This document shows, piece after piece, positions 1 through 7,756 of a DNA stretch of 43,875 nucleotides. The notes under the pieces are model-generated. The model was not told the origin of the DNA. It did no database searches and was given only the letters and a program-made list of their open reading frames with translations. Source of the stretch: Spirochaetaceae bacterium (GTDB taxonomy: Bacteria > Spirochaetota > Spirochaetia > Treponematales > Breznakiellaceae). The first letter of the stretch is position 1; the number at the start of each line of letters is the position of its first letter. The translations under genes and the position numbers were made by a program. The stretch covers positions 1 to 43,875 of the forward strand of contig JAISZQ010000101.1 in assembly GCA_031269165.1 (NCBI GenBank), read 5' to 3'.

Positions 1-291
1 CCCAAGATCATGCAGTGGCTGAAACAGACGTTCTCCCTCCGGTTCAACGTGCGGACGGGAAGGAAGGCGCATCTTTGGGGGGAGCGGTACTGGTCGGAGA
101 TTCTGGCGGGGGAGCCGCCGCCTGAAGCGGAAGAGGTGGACTGGGACGCGGTCGGGGCGGAGGCAAAGACACCAATCCCGGAGGCAATGGCCTACGCGCT
201 GAGTTGGGACAGCCTGAGGACGGGGGTCTGGGAGGCGAAAACGAGTTTTTCGCCCAAAAACCGGCCCAATCCCGCGTTTCCGCCCGGCTAA
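1..291 (+). CDS. REP-associated Y1 transposase, C-terminal part (cut by window edge)
   Basis: The reading frame is open from base 1 and ends at a TAA at 289-291, so the 5' part lies outside the window. The visible protein begins PKIMQWLKQTFSLRFNVR and continues with GHLWGERYWSEIL-type residues (here AHLWGERYWSEIL). This is the typical C-terminal half of the IS200-like Y1 transposases associated with REP palindromes (TnpA-REP, RAYT). The catalytic HUH and Tyr region would be upstream and cannot be checked, so I cannot say whether it is intact. After the core there is a low-complexity Pro/Glu-rich tail. The gene matters because the window is full of palindromic repeats that such an enzyme could in principle move. 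It sits where rnfB would be expected, downstream of rnfA on the opposite strand. Confidence 0.7.
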   Translation, partial: PKIMQWLKQTFSLRFNVRTGRKAHLWGERYWSEILAGEPPPEAEEVDWDAVGAEAKTPIPEAMAYALSWDSLRTGVWEAKTSFSPKNRPNPAFPPG

Positions 292-480
292 CCGGGGGCA
301 AAGCCCCCGGTTTACGGCAAAAACGACGTTACAAACAGCCTCGGTGTCCCCGCCCCAAAACGGCCTCAAGAGAGATTTGCCCTCTGCCGCAACGCGAGAT
401 TGTGAAACAGCCTCTTCAGGCTATACTCGCAGTTTGAATGATGCCGGGCTCCTCGTTCAATTTTCGAAGTGGCGGCTGGA
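292..480. repeat. Gene-free gap with two AACAGCCTC repeat remnants
   Basis: No convincing gene is seen between the transposase and rnfA. Two copies of the 9-mer AACAGCCTC lie at 334-342 and 406-414. They are the conserved flank of the GAGGCTGTTCCAAAAC palindrome family found throughout the window, but here the adjoining bases differ (GTTACAAACAGCCTC and TGTGAAACAGCCTC). No rnfB remnant was recognised in this gap. Confidence 0.5.
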
Positions 481-1056
481 CTATCGTCTGAGAAGAACGG
501 TCGCCGTAATGGAAAAGAGTAACGCAAGAAGGCCGTTTGAAATGAAAACAAAGGGGATGCCTGAGATTTTCTTGCTGATGGGTTCCGATTGCGCGCGGAG
601 ATAAATCGAACCAAGCGTCAATGCGGATAAAATAAATCCGGCGAAAAAAGACAGGGAGAGAACGGCTGCTTCGGCAACGGAGGACGCGAGGCGCAGGGTC
701 GCAAAAAGTGAAAACACGCAGAGCGAGATTGACGAGAAAAAGGAATGGTCTGTTCCATAAAATAATTTCGCATGGAATTTCTGTTTGGGTACATGTTCGT
801 CGATGATATAAAACGTCAGCGCGCAGAAGGGGAAGATGAAAATGATGTCGAAAAAGCCGAGGGAGAGGGGCGTGAAGACAAACGTCCACAGCAACCAGAA
901 TAAAAACACGATAACGCTCAATGCGCCCCCGCGCAAAAAAGGGCCGCGCAAGGAAGCATCAATGTCCCGATAAATTTCCTTTATGCCTAAGCCGGTATGA
1001 AGGACGAGGTTCAAAAAAAACGACGCGAGAATGGCGCAGAGTACAATTTCGTTCAT
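481..1056 (-). CDS. rnfA: RnfA-like membrane subunit of an Rnf-type complex
   Basis: A 191-residue polytopic membrane protein with about six hydrophobic segments, in the last position of an rnfCDGEA-ordered operon. Its start MNEIVL overlaps the rnfE stop by four bases (ATGA), so translation is probably coupled. RnfA and RnfE normally form the membrane core of the ferredoxin:NAD oxidoreductase and hold an iron-sulfur cluster between the half-channels through cysteines in GICP-like and TNC-like motifs. In this protein the region aligned by eye to the first motif reads HTGLGIKEI, without cysteine. A cysteine in SSISLC may correspond to the second. The family call rests mainly on gene order, length and hydrophobic pattern, because sequence conservation is weak. 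rnfB does not follow. Confidence 0.65.
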   Translation of the reverse strand: MNEIVLCAILASFFLNLVLHTGLGIKEIYRDIDASLRGPFLRGGALSVIVFLFWLLWTFVFTPLSLGFFDIIFIFPFCALTFYIIDEHVPKQKFHAKLFYGTDHSFFSSISLCVFSLFATLRLASSVAEAAVLSLSFFAGFILSALTLGSIYLRAQSEPISKKISGIPFVFISNGLLALLFSITATVLLRR

Positions 1057-1778
1057 GTTTTCCTCCGATCCTGTTTTGTTTCCCGCCGGTCCGGTTCCCC
1101 TTGGTCCGATTCCCGCCGGTCTGTTTTTCGCCGTTCAATGACACGGAACAACACCATGATGAAGCCGACAAGCAAAAACGCTCCCGACGACAGGGATGCG
1201 ATTTCGACGGCGAACGAGAGGTTGCCTTCTTGGTGAAACAATTCGATGATACCGCCTGAGCCGCCCGGCAGACTCAGCGTCGCGTAGCCTAAGGGCTCCC
1301 GTATCAGCGCGATGACCATAATCAAAGCGCCTAACGAGAAACTTTCAAAAAAGCACCTTTTCAGGGCGAGGGGCAGGGGCAAGGCGGCGTACTTTTCAGA
1401 TATGTTTTCCGAATAGGCAAATATCGGCACAAACAGAGTGATAAAGAGGGTTTCCATCGCAAGGAGCGGCGTGATACAGTAGTAAACAAAGAAAAAAGCG
1501 CATCCCGCAAGATTGGCGAGAAAAACAGAGATAATTTTCCGGTTTTCCTGCGGAAACAGCGCTATTTTGCCGCCGCCTTGTTTGGGCACTTTCAGCCTTT
1601 TTAAGGCTTCCGCGATCAATACGGTAAGTACATAGACGACCACCAGATTGAGTGCCGCAATAAGGGCAAAGGCAAAGCGCGAGGACGCGACAATCAAAAG
1701 GGCGGTTGCAGAAAGAATCGTCAGCGGCCTGAAAAAAACTTTGAATAAAAACGTGATAACGTTATTTTTAACGCGCAT
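1053..1778 (-). CDS. rnfE: RnfE-like membrane subunit with repetitive charged tail
   Basis: A 241-residue membrane protein of the RnfD/RnfE/NqrD type. I place the start at ATG 1778 (MRVKNNVITF), preceded by AAAGGAGGG about ten bases away. Upstream in-frame codons would intrude deep into rnfG. The conserved ALIREPLG near the end of the core matches the family GALREL(L)G motif. The two usual cysteine motifs, GLCPLLAVT and TNC, are replaced by-eye with SATALLIVAS and YSENIS, so the iron-sulfur ligands of canonical RnfE appear missing. The protein ends in a hydrophilic tail built from repeats (DRRESDQGEPDRRETKQDRR), encoded by a degenerate 15-bp tandem repeat near 1066-1130. It overlaps rnfG at its 5' end and rnfA at its 3' end. 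Confidence 0.65.
   Translation of the reverse strand: MRVKNNVITFLFKVFFRPLTILSATALLIVASSRFAFALIAALNLVVVYVLTVLIAEALKRLKVPKQGGGKIALFPQENRKIISVFLANLAGCAFFFVYYCITPLLAMETLFITLFVPIFAYSENISEKYAALPLPLALKRCFFESFSLGALIMVIALIREPLGYATLSLPGGSGGIIELFHQEGNLSFAVEIASLSSGAFLLVGFIMVLFRVIERRKTDRRESDQGEPDRRETKQDRRKT
1072..1130. repeat. 15-bp degenerate tandem repeat in rnfE 3' end
   Basis: Units of about 15 bp of the form TTCCCGCCGGTCCGG / TTCCCCTTGGTCCGA / TTCCCGCCGGTCTGT follow one another. Because the unit is a multiple of three, copy-number change keeps frame and only lengthens or shortens the charged C-terminal tail of RnfE. Confidence 0.65.
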
Positions 1779-2304
1779 TGCCCCGTCCCTCCTTTGCGTT
1801 TTTTCCTTGGATAACTTTTTCCGCAGCCCTTTGCAGACGGCTCGTGTAAAAATCCATGACCCCCGGCGCAAGCCGCTCATGGAGTGCCGCCGCATTTCTT
1901 GTCAGCGGGACAAGTTCGATAGCCCCATTTGTTCCGATGATTGCCAGAAACGGCGCGAATATTCCGTCACGGATCACGGGAAAGGCTACGGCGATGCTTT
2001 CGCTTCCGTTGAGCGTCCACCACGAACCGAGTTGCATCGCGGACCCGTCCATCCGCCACGGGGTAATGGGAGCATTCAGACTTCTGCCGTCTCCCCTTTG
2101 CAGAAGAGCCTTGTTCACTTCGTTTTCCAAGAGTCTTGTCCGAGGACCGGCGCTTAACAGGAACAACAGCAACACTATCAGAGAAAAAATGCCGCACCAT
2201 AACAGCGTGAGGCCCTTGTCGCCTGCTTTGACCGCAAAGACCTCAATCTTGAGGGAGATTTTTTGCAGAAAGGCGTTGACCTTATTATCGAGTATATTCA
2301 CCAT
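1768..2304 (-). CDS. rnfG: RnfG-like subunit lacking the flavinylation motif
   Basis: About 178 residues with one N-terminal membrane segment (CGIFSLIVLLLFLLSAG) followed by an extracytoplasmic domain, the topology of RnfG. The start is taken at ATG 2304, which has GGAG at 2307-2311. An upstream in-frame ATG at 2313 would have a poorer site. Position between rnfD and rnfE supports the assignment. Canonical RnfG carries FMN covalently on the Thr of an SGAT motif near the C-terminus. Here the corresponding stretch reads VMDFYTSRLQRAAEKVIQ, in which the residues after SGAT (TSR-like, hydrophobic helix) can be recognised but SGAT itself cannot. The protein is also shorter than most RnfG. Either it works without covalent FMN or it is a structural relic. 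Confidence 0.55.
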   Translation of the reverse strand: MVNILDNKVNAFLQKISLKIEVFAVKAGDKGLTLLWCGIFSLIVLLLFLLSAGPRTRLLENEVNKALLQRGDGRSLNAPITPWRMDGSAMQLGSWWTLNGSESIAVAFPVIRDGIFAPFLAIIGTNGAIELVPLTRNAAALHERLAPGVMDFYTSRLQRAAEKVIQGKNAKEGRGNAR

Positions 2305-3344
2305 AATCTCCATTTTTTGAGTTCCTCTTTCGAGATCCGTCTTTCATAGAGGATTCTTCGTTCCAGAACGCGGAGTATCGGCAGCATCGTGTTCAAAAGA
2401 GCGATGGCGAAGAACGCCCCGTAAAACTCCATGTGTAAAAACCGGAACACGAACGTAAGCACGGCGGCGGCGAGTACATAGATGACGCTCCCGGCGTTGG
2501 ACTTAGACCCGGTTACCGGATCAGACAGGAGATAGAATGCGGTTACCAGGGTGCCGCCCGAACAGAGCGCGTAGAACATATCGCCGTCGGCCTCTTGAAC
2601 TCCCATCCCGGCAATACGCACGAGGAAGAGATAGGCGGCAAGGTACAGGAAAGGCATCCACCCGCGGAAGGTTACACAGGAAACGATGATAACGCTGCCG
2701 ACGATCAGCGCGAAAATCCCCCGGTCCGCAATGATTCCGGCGGAGGGTAACGTAAAAAGATCGACATAGGTAGGCGGAAGCCGCACCTCAAACAGCGCAA
2801 AGACATGCTCGTTCAGAAACTCGCTCATCGCTTCCCCATTGGCGGAGAGGCCGGATGCCACCGGAGGGTAACTTACCGGATCAAGCGGCGCGGTTTCGAG
2901 ACTGGTCTGCCAGATCTTGGTCCACGAAAAACGGACCGCCAGCGCGCCGCCCAGCGCGGGGTTGAGCCAGTTCGAGCCGAGACCGCCTGAGGGATAACGG
3001 ACGACTGCTATGGCGAAGGCCGCGCCGAAAACGGCAAACCCCGGGTGTATTCTGTTGGGAAGGAGCATCGCAAGGACGAGGGCGGTTACGATGACGCTGC
3101 CGTCATAGATCGTGCGCCGCCCGGTTACCAGGCATATCAGAGCCTCGGTGAGCAGAGCCGCCAGCACGGCAGCAAGCGCGACCCACATTGAAGAAAAATC
3201 GTCGCTGAGAGACGACTGGAGAACTACCAAAAAAGCGCATGCGGCAACGATGTACATACGCGCCTCCGTGGGTAGCACGAGGCTTTTTTGGGAAACGGCG
3301 CCGAAACCGCCGATCGTCTGCGGACGAGAAATGGTATAGTTCAT
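2298..3344 (-). CDS. rnfD: RnfD-like membrane subunit
   Basis: A 348-residue multi-spanning protein. It starts with MNYTISRPQT in an ATGA overlap with the rnfC stop. Family features include a long hydrophobic N-terminal half with GSNWLNPALGGALAVRFSW, which matches the conserved N-P-A region of RnfD/NqrB, and a late SDPVTGSKSNAG motif typical of the family. The covalent flavin site of RnfD is usually SGAT followed by PLA. The loop here reads PPVASGLSANGEAMSEFL, so the alanine and threonine are changed (SGLS) and flavinylation is doubtful. It would normally form, with RnfA, E and G, the membrane part of a sodium- or proton-translocating ferredoxin:NAD oxidoreductase. Confidence 0.8.
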   Translation of the reverse strand: MNYTISRPQTIGGFGAVSQKSLVLPTEARMYIVAACAFLVVLQSSLSDDFSSMWVALAAVLAALLTEALICLVTGRRTIYDGSVIVTALVLAMLLPNRIHPGFAVFGAAFAIAVVRYPSGGLGSNWLNPALGGALAVRFSWTKIWQTSLETAPLDPVSYPPVASGLSANGEAMSEFLNEHVFALFEVRLPPTYVDLFTLPSAGIIADRGIFALIVGSVIIVSCVTFRGWMPFLYLAAYLFLVRIAGMGVQEADGDMFYALCSGGTLVTAFYLLSDPVTGSKSNAGSVIYVLAAAVLTFVFRFLHMEFYGAFFAIALLNTMLPILRVLERRILYERRISKEELKKWRLW

Positions 3345-4885
3345 CGCGGCTGCTCCTTAAAAGGTGAGCGTGGAAGGGAAAGAGAAGATGAAACAGAACG
3401 TGAAGCCGAAGGCACAAAGCCCTTGATCACGGTGCAAAGCGGCAATCGTGAGGGACAGACCGCCTCGCAACAGGCGCACCCGTGGCATTGGGCGATAAGA
3501 TGGGAATAGGCTTCGTCATAATCCGATGTGGTGAGCCGTTTGCAGATGCCGTCCGGGTCAAGGCCGACCGGGCAAACGGTTCTGCACAGGCCGCAGTTGA
3601 TGCAGGACGTGCCGGACCGGTCGTGTTTTTCGCGTTTGTCGTAGGTAATAAAAGGTATTTTTTTGAGGAAGGAGAACGGGGACGCGCTTTCGGCAAACAC
3701 GGCGTACGTCGTTTTGGTTATCGGTTCGTCGAGGCTGGGCTGCAAGAGGCCGGATTTCTTGAGGCCGGGCCTCACGAGGCCGGGCCTCACGAGGCCGGGC
3801 CTCGAGAGGCCATCGAGATTATTGCGCTTGGTGGGGTTGAGGGAAGAGGCTTTTTGTCCGAGCAGGGTCGATCCGAAACCGACATATTCCGGCTCTTTTT
3901 TGAAGCCGCCGCACTGCTGAAATAACTCGCCGACTCGCGTCCCGATGCGGGCGTTAATAACCGCCGGATAGCGCACCGCCGATCCGCCGACCGCGACATA
4001 GCGCGACACGAGGGGTTTCCGCAGTTTTACCGCGTCATAAACTGCGGTGAGGCAGGCGGGGTCGATGAAGAGGAGCGCGCCCAGAGATTCCAGCGTCTTT
4101 TTTTCGTATTTACGGAGCGCGATCTCCATTTCGCGCCGTCCGTGCTGGGGATAGCGGGAACCGACCTGCACCAGTGTAACCGCCGGAGCCGCCGGCACTG
4201 CCGTAGCCGCCGCATTCCGCTTTTTCGCTTCTTCCAGCAACGCTTTTCCCGTCTCCTTCCGATTTTTCGAGACGGCAAAGATGATCCGGTCCGCTTCCAC
4301 CGCCCGCGCCGCAATAGAGGCGCCCTCGACGACAGCGGATGCGCGTTCCCGGCAGAGAATCGCGTCCGCAACAAGCCAGGGGTCGTCAAACACGCAACGC
4401 ACAACGAGGGTACGCATCCTTGCTTCGTTCAACTTTTCGACAAACAGACTTTGCAGGGGCCGTTCGCTGCCCGACATCTCGACAACGCCCGCCTCGTTGA
4501 TGAGGGCGCGTATCTCAAAAGGAGACAAATTTTCCCAGGGGAATTCTTCCCTTTTTTTGCCCAGGATCTCAAACCCCCCCTTAAACTTGATGACAAAGGC
4601 TTCGTTTTTTTGTGCGGGCGGCGTATCCCAGCCGCATGTTTGCACGATTTCGCCAGGAATCGGCGCGTGAATATCCGCCCCGCCTGAGTCCTGGGGCCGG
4701 GCAAGGAGTTCGCCCTCACGAATCGTATCCCCCACCCGCACGAGGGGACAGGCGGGCGAGCCGGAATGCTGCTTCAGCGGCACGACCGAAATACTGGGGA
4801 GAAACGCCAGCACACTTTTATCCGCCGCAGGCGCGTTCGGATCCTCAAAAGAAATGCCGCCACGGGAAAATTTATAGGTATTCAT
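3341..4885 (-). CDS. rnfC: RnfC-like iron-sulfur subunit with inserted 5-residue repeats
   Basis: A 514-residue soluble subunit that in known Rnf complexes takes electrons to or from NAD(H). I chose ATG 4885 (MNTYKFSRGG) because it has GGAG five bases upstream and overlaps the preceding small gene by ATGA. A longer in-frame version would start at 4924. The N-terminal part (FSRGGISFEDPN, then VVPLKQHSGSPACPLVRVGD) matches the RnfC barrel-sandwich region. Two ferredoxin-type motifs are intact: CINCGLCRTVCP from about Cys428 and CHGCACCEAVCP from about Cys467. Between GFGSTLLGQKASS and LDEPITKTTYAV, which are adjacent in normal RnfC, lies an insertion of roughly 40 residues rich in RPGLV repeats. 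It is the best-conserved member of this otherwise divergent cluster. Confidence 0.85.
   Translation of the reverse strand: MNTYKFSRGGISFEDPNAPAADKSVLAFLPSISVVPLKQHSGSPACPLVRVGDTIREGELLARPQDSGGADIHAPIPGEIVQTCGWDTPPAQKNEAFVIKFKGGFEILGKKREEFPWENLSPFEIRALINEAGVVEMSGSERPLQSLFVEKLNEARMRTLVVRCVFDDPWLVADAILCRERASAVVEGASIAARAVEADRIIFAVSKNRKETGKALLEEAKKRNAAATAVPAAPAVTLVQVGSRYPQHGRREMEIALRKYEKKTLESLGALLFIDPACLTAVYDAVKLRKPLVSRYVAVGGSAVRYPAVINARIGTRVGELFQQCGGFKKEPEYVGFGSTLLGQKASSLNPTKRNNLDGLSRPGLVRPGLVRPGLKKSGLLQPSLDEPITKTTYAVFAESASPFSFLKKIPFITYDKREKHDRSGTSCINCGLCRTVCPVGLDPDGICKRLTTSDYDEAYSHLIAQCHGCACCEAVCPSRLPLCTVIKGFVPSASRSVSSSLSLPRSPFKEQPR
3731..3812. repeat. 15-bp tandem repeat inside rnfC
   Basis: The unit GGCCGGGCCTCACGA occurs almost perfectly two to three times, flanked by more degenerate units, and encodes repeats of the form RPGLV on the minus strand. 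Each unit is five codons, so slippage would change the length of an internal loop without shifting frame. Confidence 0.8.
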
Positions 4886-5070
4886 GTCTCCACTCTTATG
4901 CTGCCCCGGACAGAGCGCGCCCATGCGCCGCCGTGAGCGCCGACAAGACGCCGGTTCACCACGTCTTCGACTTTCGCTTTACGGACATCGGCCTCTTTAA
5001 GAACCCTGCGTTTTGCCGATAATCTATCGGATTCGTTCCCCCGCGTACGTTTTGCCTTCGTTTCACCCAT
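4882..5070 (-). CDS. Small basic protein coupled to rnfC, function unknown
   Basis: A 62-residue protein rich in Lys and Arg (MGETKAKRTRGNESD at the start), with a predicted helical middle around residues 15-40 (RLSAKRRVLKEADVRKAKVE). It has no membrane segment and no cysteine. It is supported as a gene by a strong Shine-Dalgarno sequence AAGGGGG seven bases before ATG 5070, by its position as first gene behind a promoter, and by its stop codon overlapping the rnfC start as ATGA. I do not recognise a family. Its charge suggests nucleic-acid or membrane-surface binding, or a leader role setting translation of rnfC, but this is inference only. Confidence 0.6.
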   Translation of the reverse strand: MGETKAKRTRGNESDRLSAKRRVLKEADVRKAKVEDVVNRRLVGAHGGAWARSVRGSIRVET

Positions 5071-5101
5071 AACTGCCCCCTTGTCGCAGTGTTTAGATCT
5101 T

Positions 5102-5121
5102 AGCGCTGAGTTCTCAACGCT
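5102..5121 (-). promoter_or_regulatory. Near-perfect inverted repeat in the rnf 5' leader
   Basis: AGCGCTGAG-TT-CTCAACGCT is an inverted repeat with 9-bp arms and one mismatch. It lies just downstream of the inferred start of the rnf transcript and upstream of the first Shine-Dalgarno site. It could be an operator or a 5' hairpin. No U-run follows, so it is not a clear terminator. Confidence 0.4.
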
Positions 5122-5127
5122 CCGCTT

Positions 5128-6498
5128 TCATCGTACCCTTAGTATAGCAAATGGAAGCAATGTCGCCAATGCGATGAAAAACAGCGGAACACTCTCCGGC
5201 CACCTGTCGTGGAGGCGAAGCGGGGGAGAAACTGCGGAGACCGCAGCGGTTGCGGACGGCCCGCCTGTTCCTTCGATAAACGCCGCGAGACGGTCGAAGG
5301 GATAGGCCGGGATAACGCCTTCCTCTCTATCCGTCTCCATCTCGACTGTTCCCGCCGCGACATACAGACCGCTTGCGTCTTCTGTGTAACGCCGATAGGG
5401 CGGCGCGTCCTCCTCCCGGTTAATGCCCAGCGGCAGATAGGCAAATCCCGCTTGCCGCTGTCCATGCATGCGGTACTCCTCCTCGCCGACAAGGTTGCCG
5501 TAACCCTCGTTGGAAAAGTTGACAGAAAAACCCGCCGTCCCGCCGCCCGAACCGCTCAAGAACGAAGCCGTCGAGACGGCCGAGGCGATCACGCCCACCG
5601 CAAACAGGCACACGATAATGACCGGCGGGCGGCATCTTTCCAAACGGGGCGTTATTCCGCGCAGGGCCACCGGATAAAACAGGACGTGTCCCTGCCGTTT
5701 CGCCGTCCGCCACCGAACCCAGGCGGGCACTGTCCAGCCGAGCAGGAAAAGCGCGAAAGGAAAAACGGTAAGCGCGAATTGGGAAACGGAGGCCGCCCCG
5801 CCCGCCGCCGCACCGCTTGCAATAAAGGCCGCCGCCAAAAGCAACGACACGGCAACGGGCGTTTTTCTCAGAGGGATTTTTCGGCCGCGATCGGACGAAC
5901 GGCGGGCACGGTCGGATAAAAAATCCTTGAAAAACGACGGGATAAAGAGCCCGGCTATCATGAGCGTCGCCGCCCAAAGGGCCGTCTTCCCGATCATGCC
6001 GAACACCCGGCTGAACGGTGATTCCGCGTTACGCAGTATAATAATGGAAGAAACCGAAAACCCTGAAAGCGCGTCCCGGATGGCGGTCTCAATCACCTGA
6101 GCGTTCTTGTTCTGCCCGTTTGAGAGCGGTACGAAAAAACGGCGCGTCTTCTCGTTGACAAAAAACGCCCGCATGTTTTGCGCGTAAGCGTCCCGCCGGG
6201 GGTCGCCTTCCACGAGCCGTTCGTCCAGCATATCAAGCGGAACCTGCTCGACCCCAGTCCACGCGCTCAGCAAGAAAAACTGGGTTGACTCGCTTATAAC
6301 GCCCGGCATCCCGTTCTCGGTCAACGCGCCCGCAACTTCCCGGTCGGAAACCGAGGCCGGGCATTCCACCACGACGAAGGGAGACGAAAAGTTTACGGAC
6401 CCGCCGCCTTCTTCTCCGGTCAAGACCGCTGCCAGCAACGCCGCCGCGCAGGAAGAGACGGCCAAACAGAGGAGACGGATGTTCTTCATTTTCTTCAT
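5128..6498 (-). CDS. Exported/membrane protein of unknown function
   Basis: A 456-residue protein beginning MKKMKNIRLLCLAVSS, with an N-terminal signal or anchor, then an extracytoplasmic domain of about 150 residues. Several membrane segments follow (around 165-190, 210-230, 240-260, 300-320), then a second extracytoplasmic stretch and a C-terminal membrane helix (VPLFFIALATLLPFAIL). I do not recognise a family. The start overlaps the stop of the DUF212 gene by ATGA, so the three genes comFB-like, DUF212 and this one form one coupled operon. Its last bases contain the promoter of the rnf operon. The architecture is that of a spirochaetal envelope protein, but no catalytic motif is visible. 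Confidence 0.7.
   Translation of the reverse strand: MKKMKNIRLLCLAVSSCAAALLAAVLTGEEGGGSVNFSSPFVVVECPASVSDREVAGALTENGMPGVISESTQFFLLSAWTGVEQVPLDMLDERLVEGDPRRDAYAQNMRAFFVNEKTRRFFVPLSNGQNKNAQVIETAIRDALSGFSVSSIIILRNAESPFSRVFGMIGKTALWAATLMIAGLFIPSFFKDFLSDRARRSSDRGRKIPLRKTPVAVSLLLAAAFIASGAAAGGAASVSQFALTVFPFALFLLGWTVPAWVRWRTAKRQGHVLFYPVALRGITPRLERCRPPVIIVCLFAVGVIASAVSTASFLSGSGGGTAGFSVNFSNEGYGNLVGEEEYRMHGQRQAGFAYLPLGINREEDAPPYRRYTEDASGLYVAAGTVEMETDREEGVIPAYPFDRLAAFIEGTGGPSATAAVSAVSPPLRLHDRWPESVPLFFIALATLLPFAILRVR
5141..5169 (-). promoter_or_regulatory. Putative sigma-70 promoter of the rnf operon
   Basis: On the minus strand, TTGGCG (5164-5169) and TATACT (5141-5146) are separated by 17 bp. The site lies inside the 3' end of the preceding membrane-protein gene. 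Transcription would begin near 5134 and run into the 62-residue gene and rnfC. Confidence 0.5.
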
Positions 6499-6971
6499 AG
6501 GTAGAAATACGCGCAGGCGATAAATATCCCTAAAAGCGAACCGACGGCGACCTCAAGCGGCGTGTGCCCGTACACTTCCTTGACCGGCAGATACTCAAGC
6601 CCCATCTTTCCCGCCACCAGTTTTCCCAGCACATTGAGGGCCTTTGCCTGCTGGCCGCTTGAACGGCGCACGCCCATCGCGTCCCGAATCACGATCATCG
6701 CCAGAAAGAACGACACGACAAAGAGGTCGGAGCCGAAGCCGTCACGCAACGCGACGGCAAGGGCCATCGCGACAACCAATGCCGCATGAGAGGAAGGCAT
6801 TCCGCCCGTCTCCCAGAGAAAGGTTTTCACGACGTTTCGCCCCGGATGCCTTGCGGGTTTCAACACGACAATGAGCGCTTTCAGGACTTGGGCGAGAAAC
6901 CAGCTTGAGATCGCGGACAAAAAGATAGGGTTTTCAAAAAAAGACCTGAGGGTCAATAAACGGGCACTCAT
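6495..6971 (-). CDS. Divergent PAP2 family protein (DUF212/YuiD-like)
   Basis: A 158-residue membrane protein of the DUF212 family, related to vanadium haloperoxidase/PAP2 acid phosphatases. Diagnostic stretches are AISSWFLAQVLKALI, PSSHAALVVAMALAVA, IRDAMGVRRSSGQQAKALN and a C-terminal GHTPLEVAVGSLLGIFIA. The SSH and GHTP-x-EV histidine motifs are the expected active-site-like elements. Substrate is unknown; PAP2 relatives remove phosphate from lipid phosphates such as undecaprenyl or phosphatidyl compounds. Length is normal for the family. It lies four bases after the comFB-like gene and overlaps the next gene by ATGA. Confidence 0.85.
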   Translation of the reverse strand: MSARLLTLRSFFENPIFLSAISSWFLAQVLKALIVVLKPARHPGRNVVKTFLWETGGMPSSHAALVVAMALAVALRDGFGSDLFVVSFFLAMIVIRDAMGVRRSSGQQAKALNVLGKLVAGKMGLEYLPVKEVYGHTPLEVAVGSLLGIFIACAYFYL

Positions 6972-6976
6972 GCTTG

Positions 6977-7726
6977 TTAATCGGCGTCCTCCTCCGCTCC
7001 TTCCGGGAAAAGATACAAATCCTGCAACTTAAACGTGCGGGACATCGAGAAAGGGACGTCCGCCACACCTTCGCTTACCACCAGCACCTCAAAGAAATGG
7101 TTGAGCGTTTCAAACCCCTCGGTCTTAATCCGTACCGCAAACTCAAAGACGGACTGTTCACCCGCTGTTTTGGCCTCGGCCGGCCGGGGCCAAAAGGTAA
7201 ACGTGCCTTCCGTGTCCTTGACAAACCGATAGGGATTCTGCCAGTTGGCATCGCGCATCGCAACCAGTTCCCCGCCCTGGACAAGTTCCACATCGATACC
7301 GGACAAAGGCTCAAAATTGACCCCGTTGAAAACCCGCCCGATGATGACGGGAATATTGAACACGGTGCGGTCGCGTGCCACGTATTCCGCCTCTTTCGAG
7401 GAATGGGACTGGTGGTCAAAGTTAGGCCGCCGGTTATGCGCGACATCCTCAAGCGCCTTATAGATAAGCACCGTAAGGTCGATACCCTTCTGCCGCCGCT
7501 CAAGCGTCTCCCGTTCAAGCCTCGCCACACCGCGATTGGACACCACATACGAAGGTTGCGTCCGGTTCAGCACATAGCAGGCCGCATCCAGACGGCATTG
7601 ACCACAGGTACAGAGCTCCGGTTTCTGCCCGCTCGTCTCGATTTCGTCGCAAATCGCGTCTACTTCTTTGAGCACCAAGTCTTCCGTCAAATTGTGAATC
7701 TTGTGATTTTTAAGTACCGTTTCCAT
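6977..7726 (-). CDS. ComFB-like protein with PilZ-neighbour-type C-terminal domain
   Basis: A 249-residue soluble protein. Residues about 5-100 match the late competence protein ComFB family: LTEDLVLKEVDAICDE, then CTCGQCRLDAACYVLNRTQP and SYVVSNRG. The C-x-C-x2-C cysteines of this family are present. Some ComFB relatives bind cyclic-di-GMP or sit in motility/competence regulation. The C-terminal 150 residues form a separate, mostly beta-rich domain with no motif I recognise. It is the first gene of a three-gene operon (with DUF212 and a membrane protein). No strong promoter was found in the repeat-filled gap upstream; GGGGAA before ATG 7726 may serve as ribosome-binding site. Confidence 0.75.
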   Translation of the reverse strand: METVLKNHKIHNLTEDLVLKEVDAICDEIETSGQKPELCTCGQCRLDAACYVLNRTQPSYVVSNRGVARLERETLERRQKGIDLTVLIYKALEDVAHNRRPNFDHQSHSSKEAEYVARDRTVFNIPVIIGRVFNGVNFEPLSGIDVELVQGGELVAMRDANWQNPYRFVKDTEGTFTFWPRPAEAKTAGEQSVFEFAVRIKTEGFETLNHFFEVLVVSEGVADVPFSMSRTFKLQDLYLFPEGAEEDAD

Positions 7727-7756
7727 AATGATTCCCCGATTATCCTCAATTATCCT

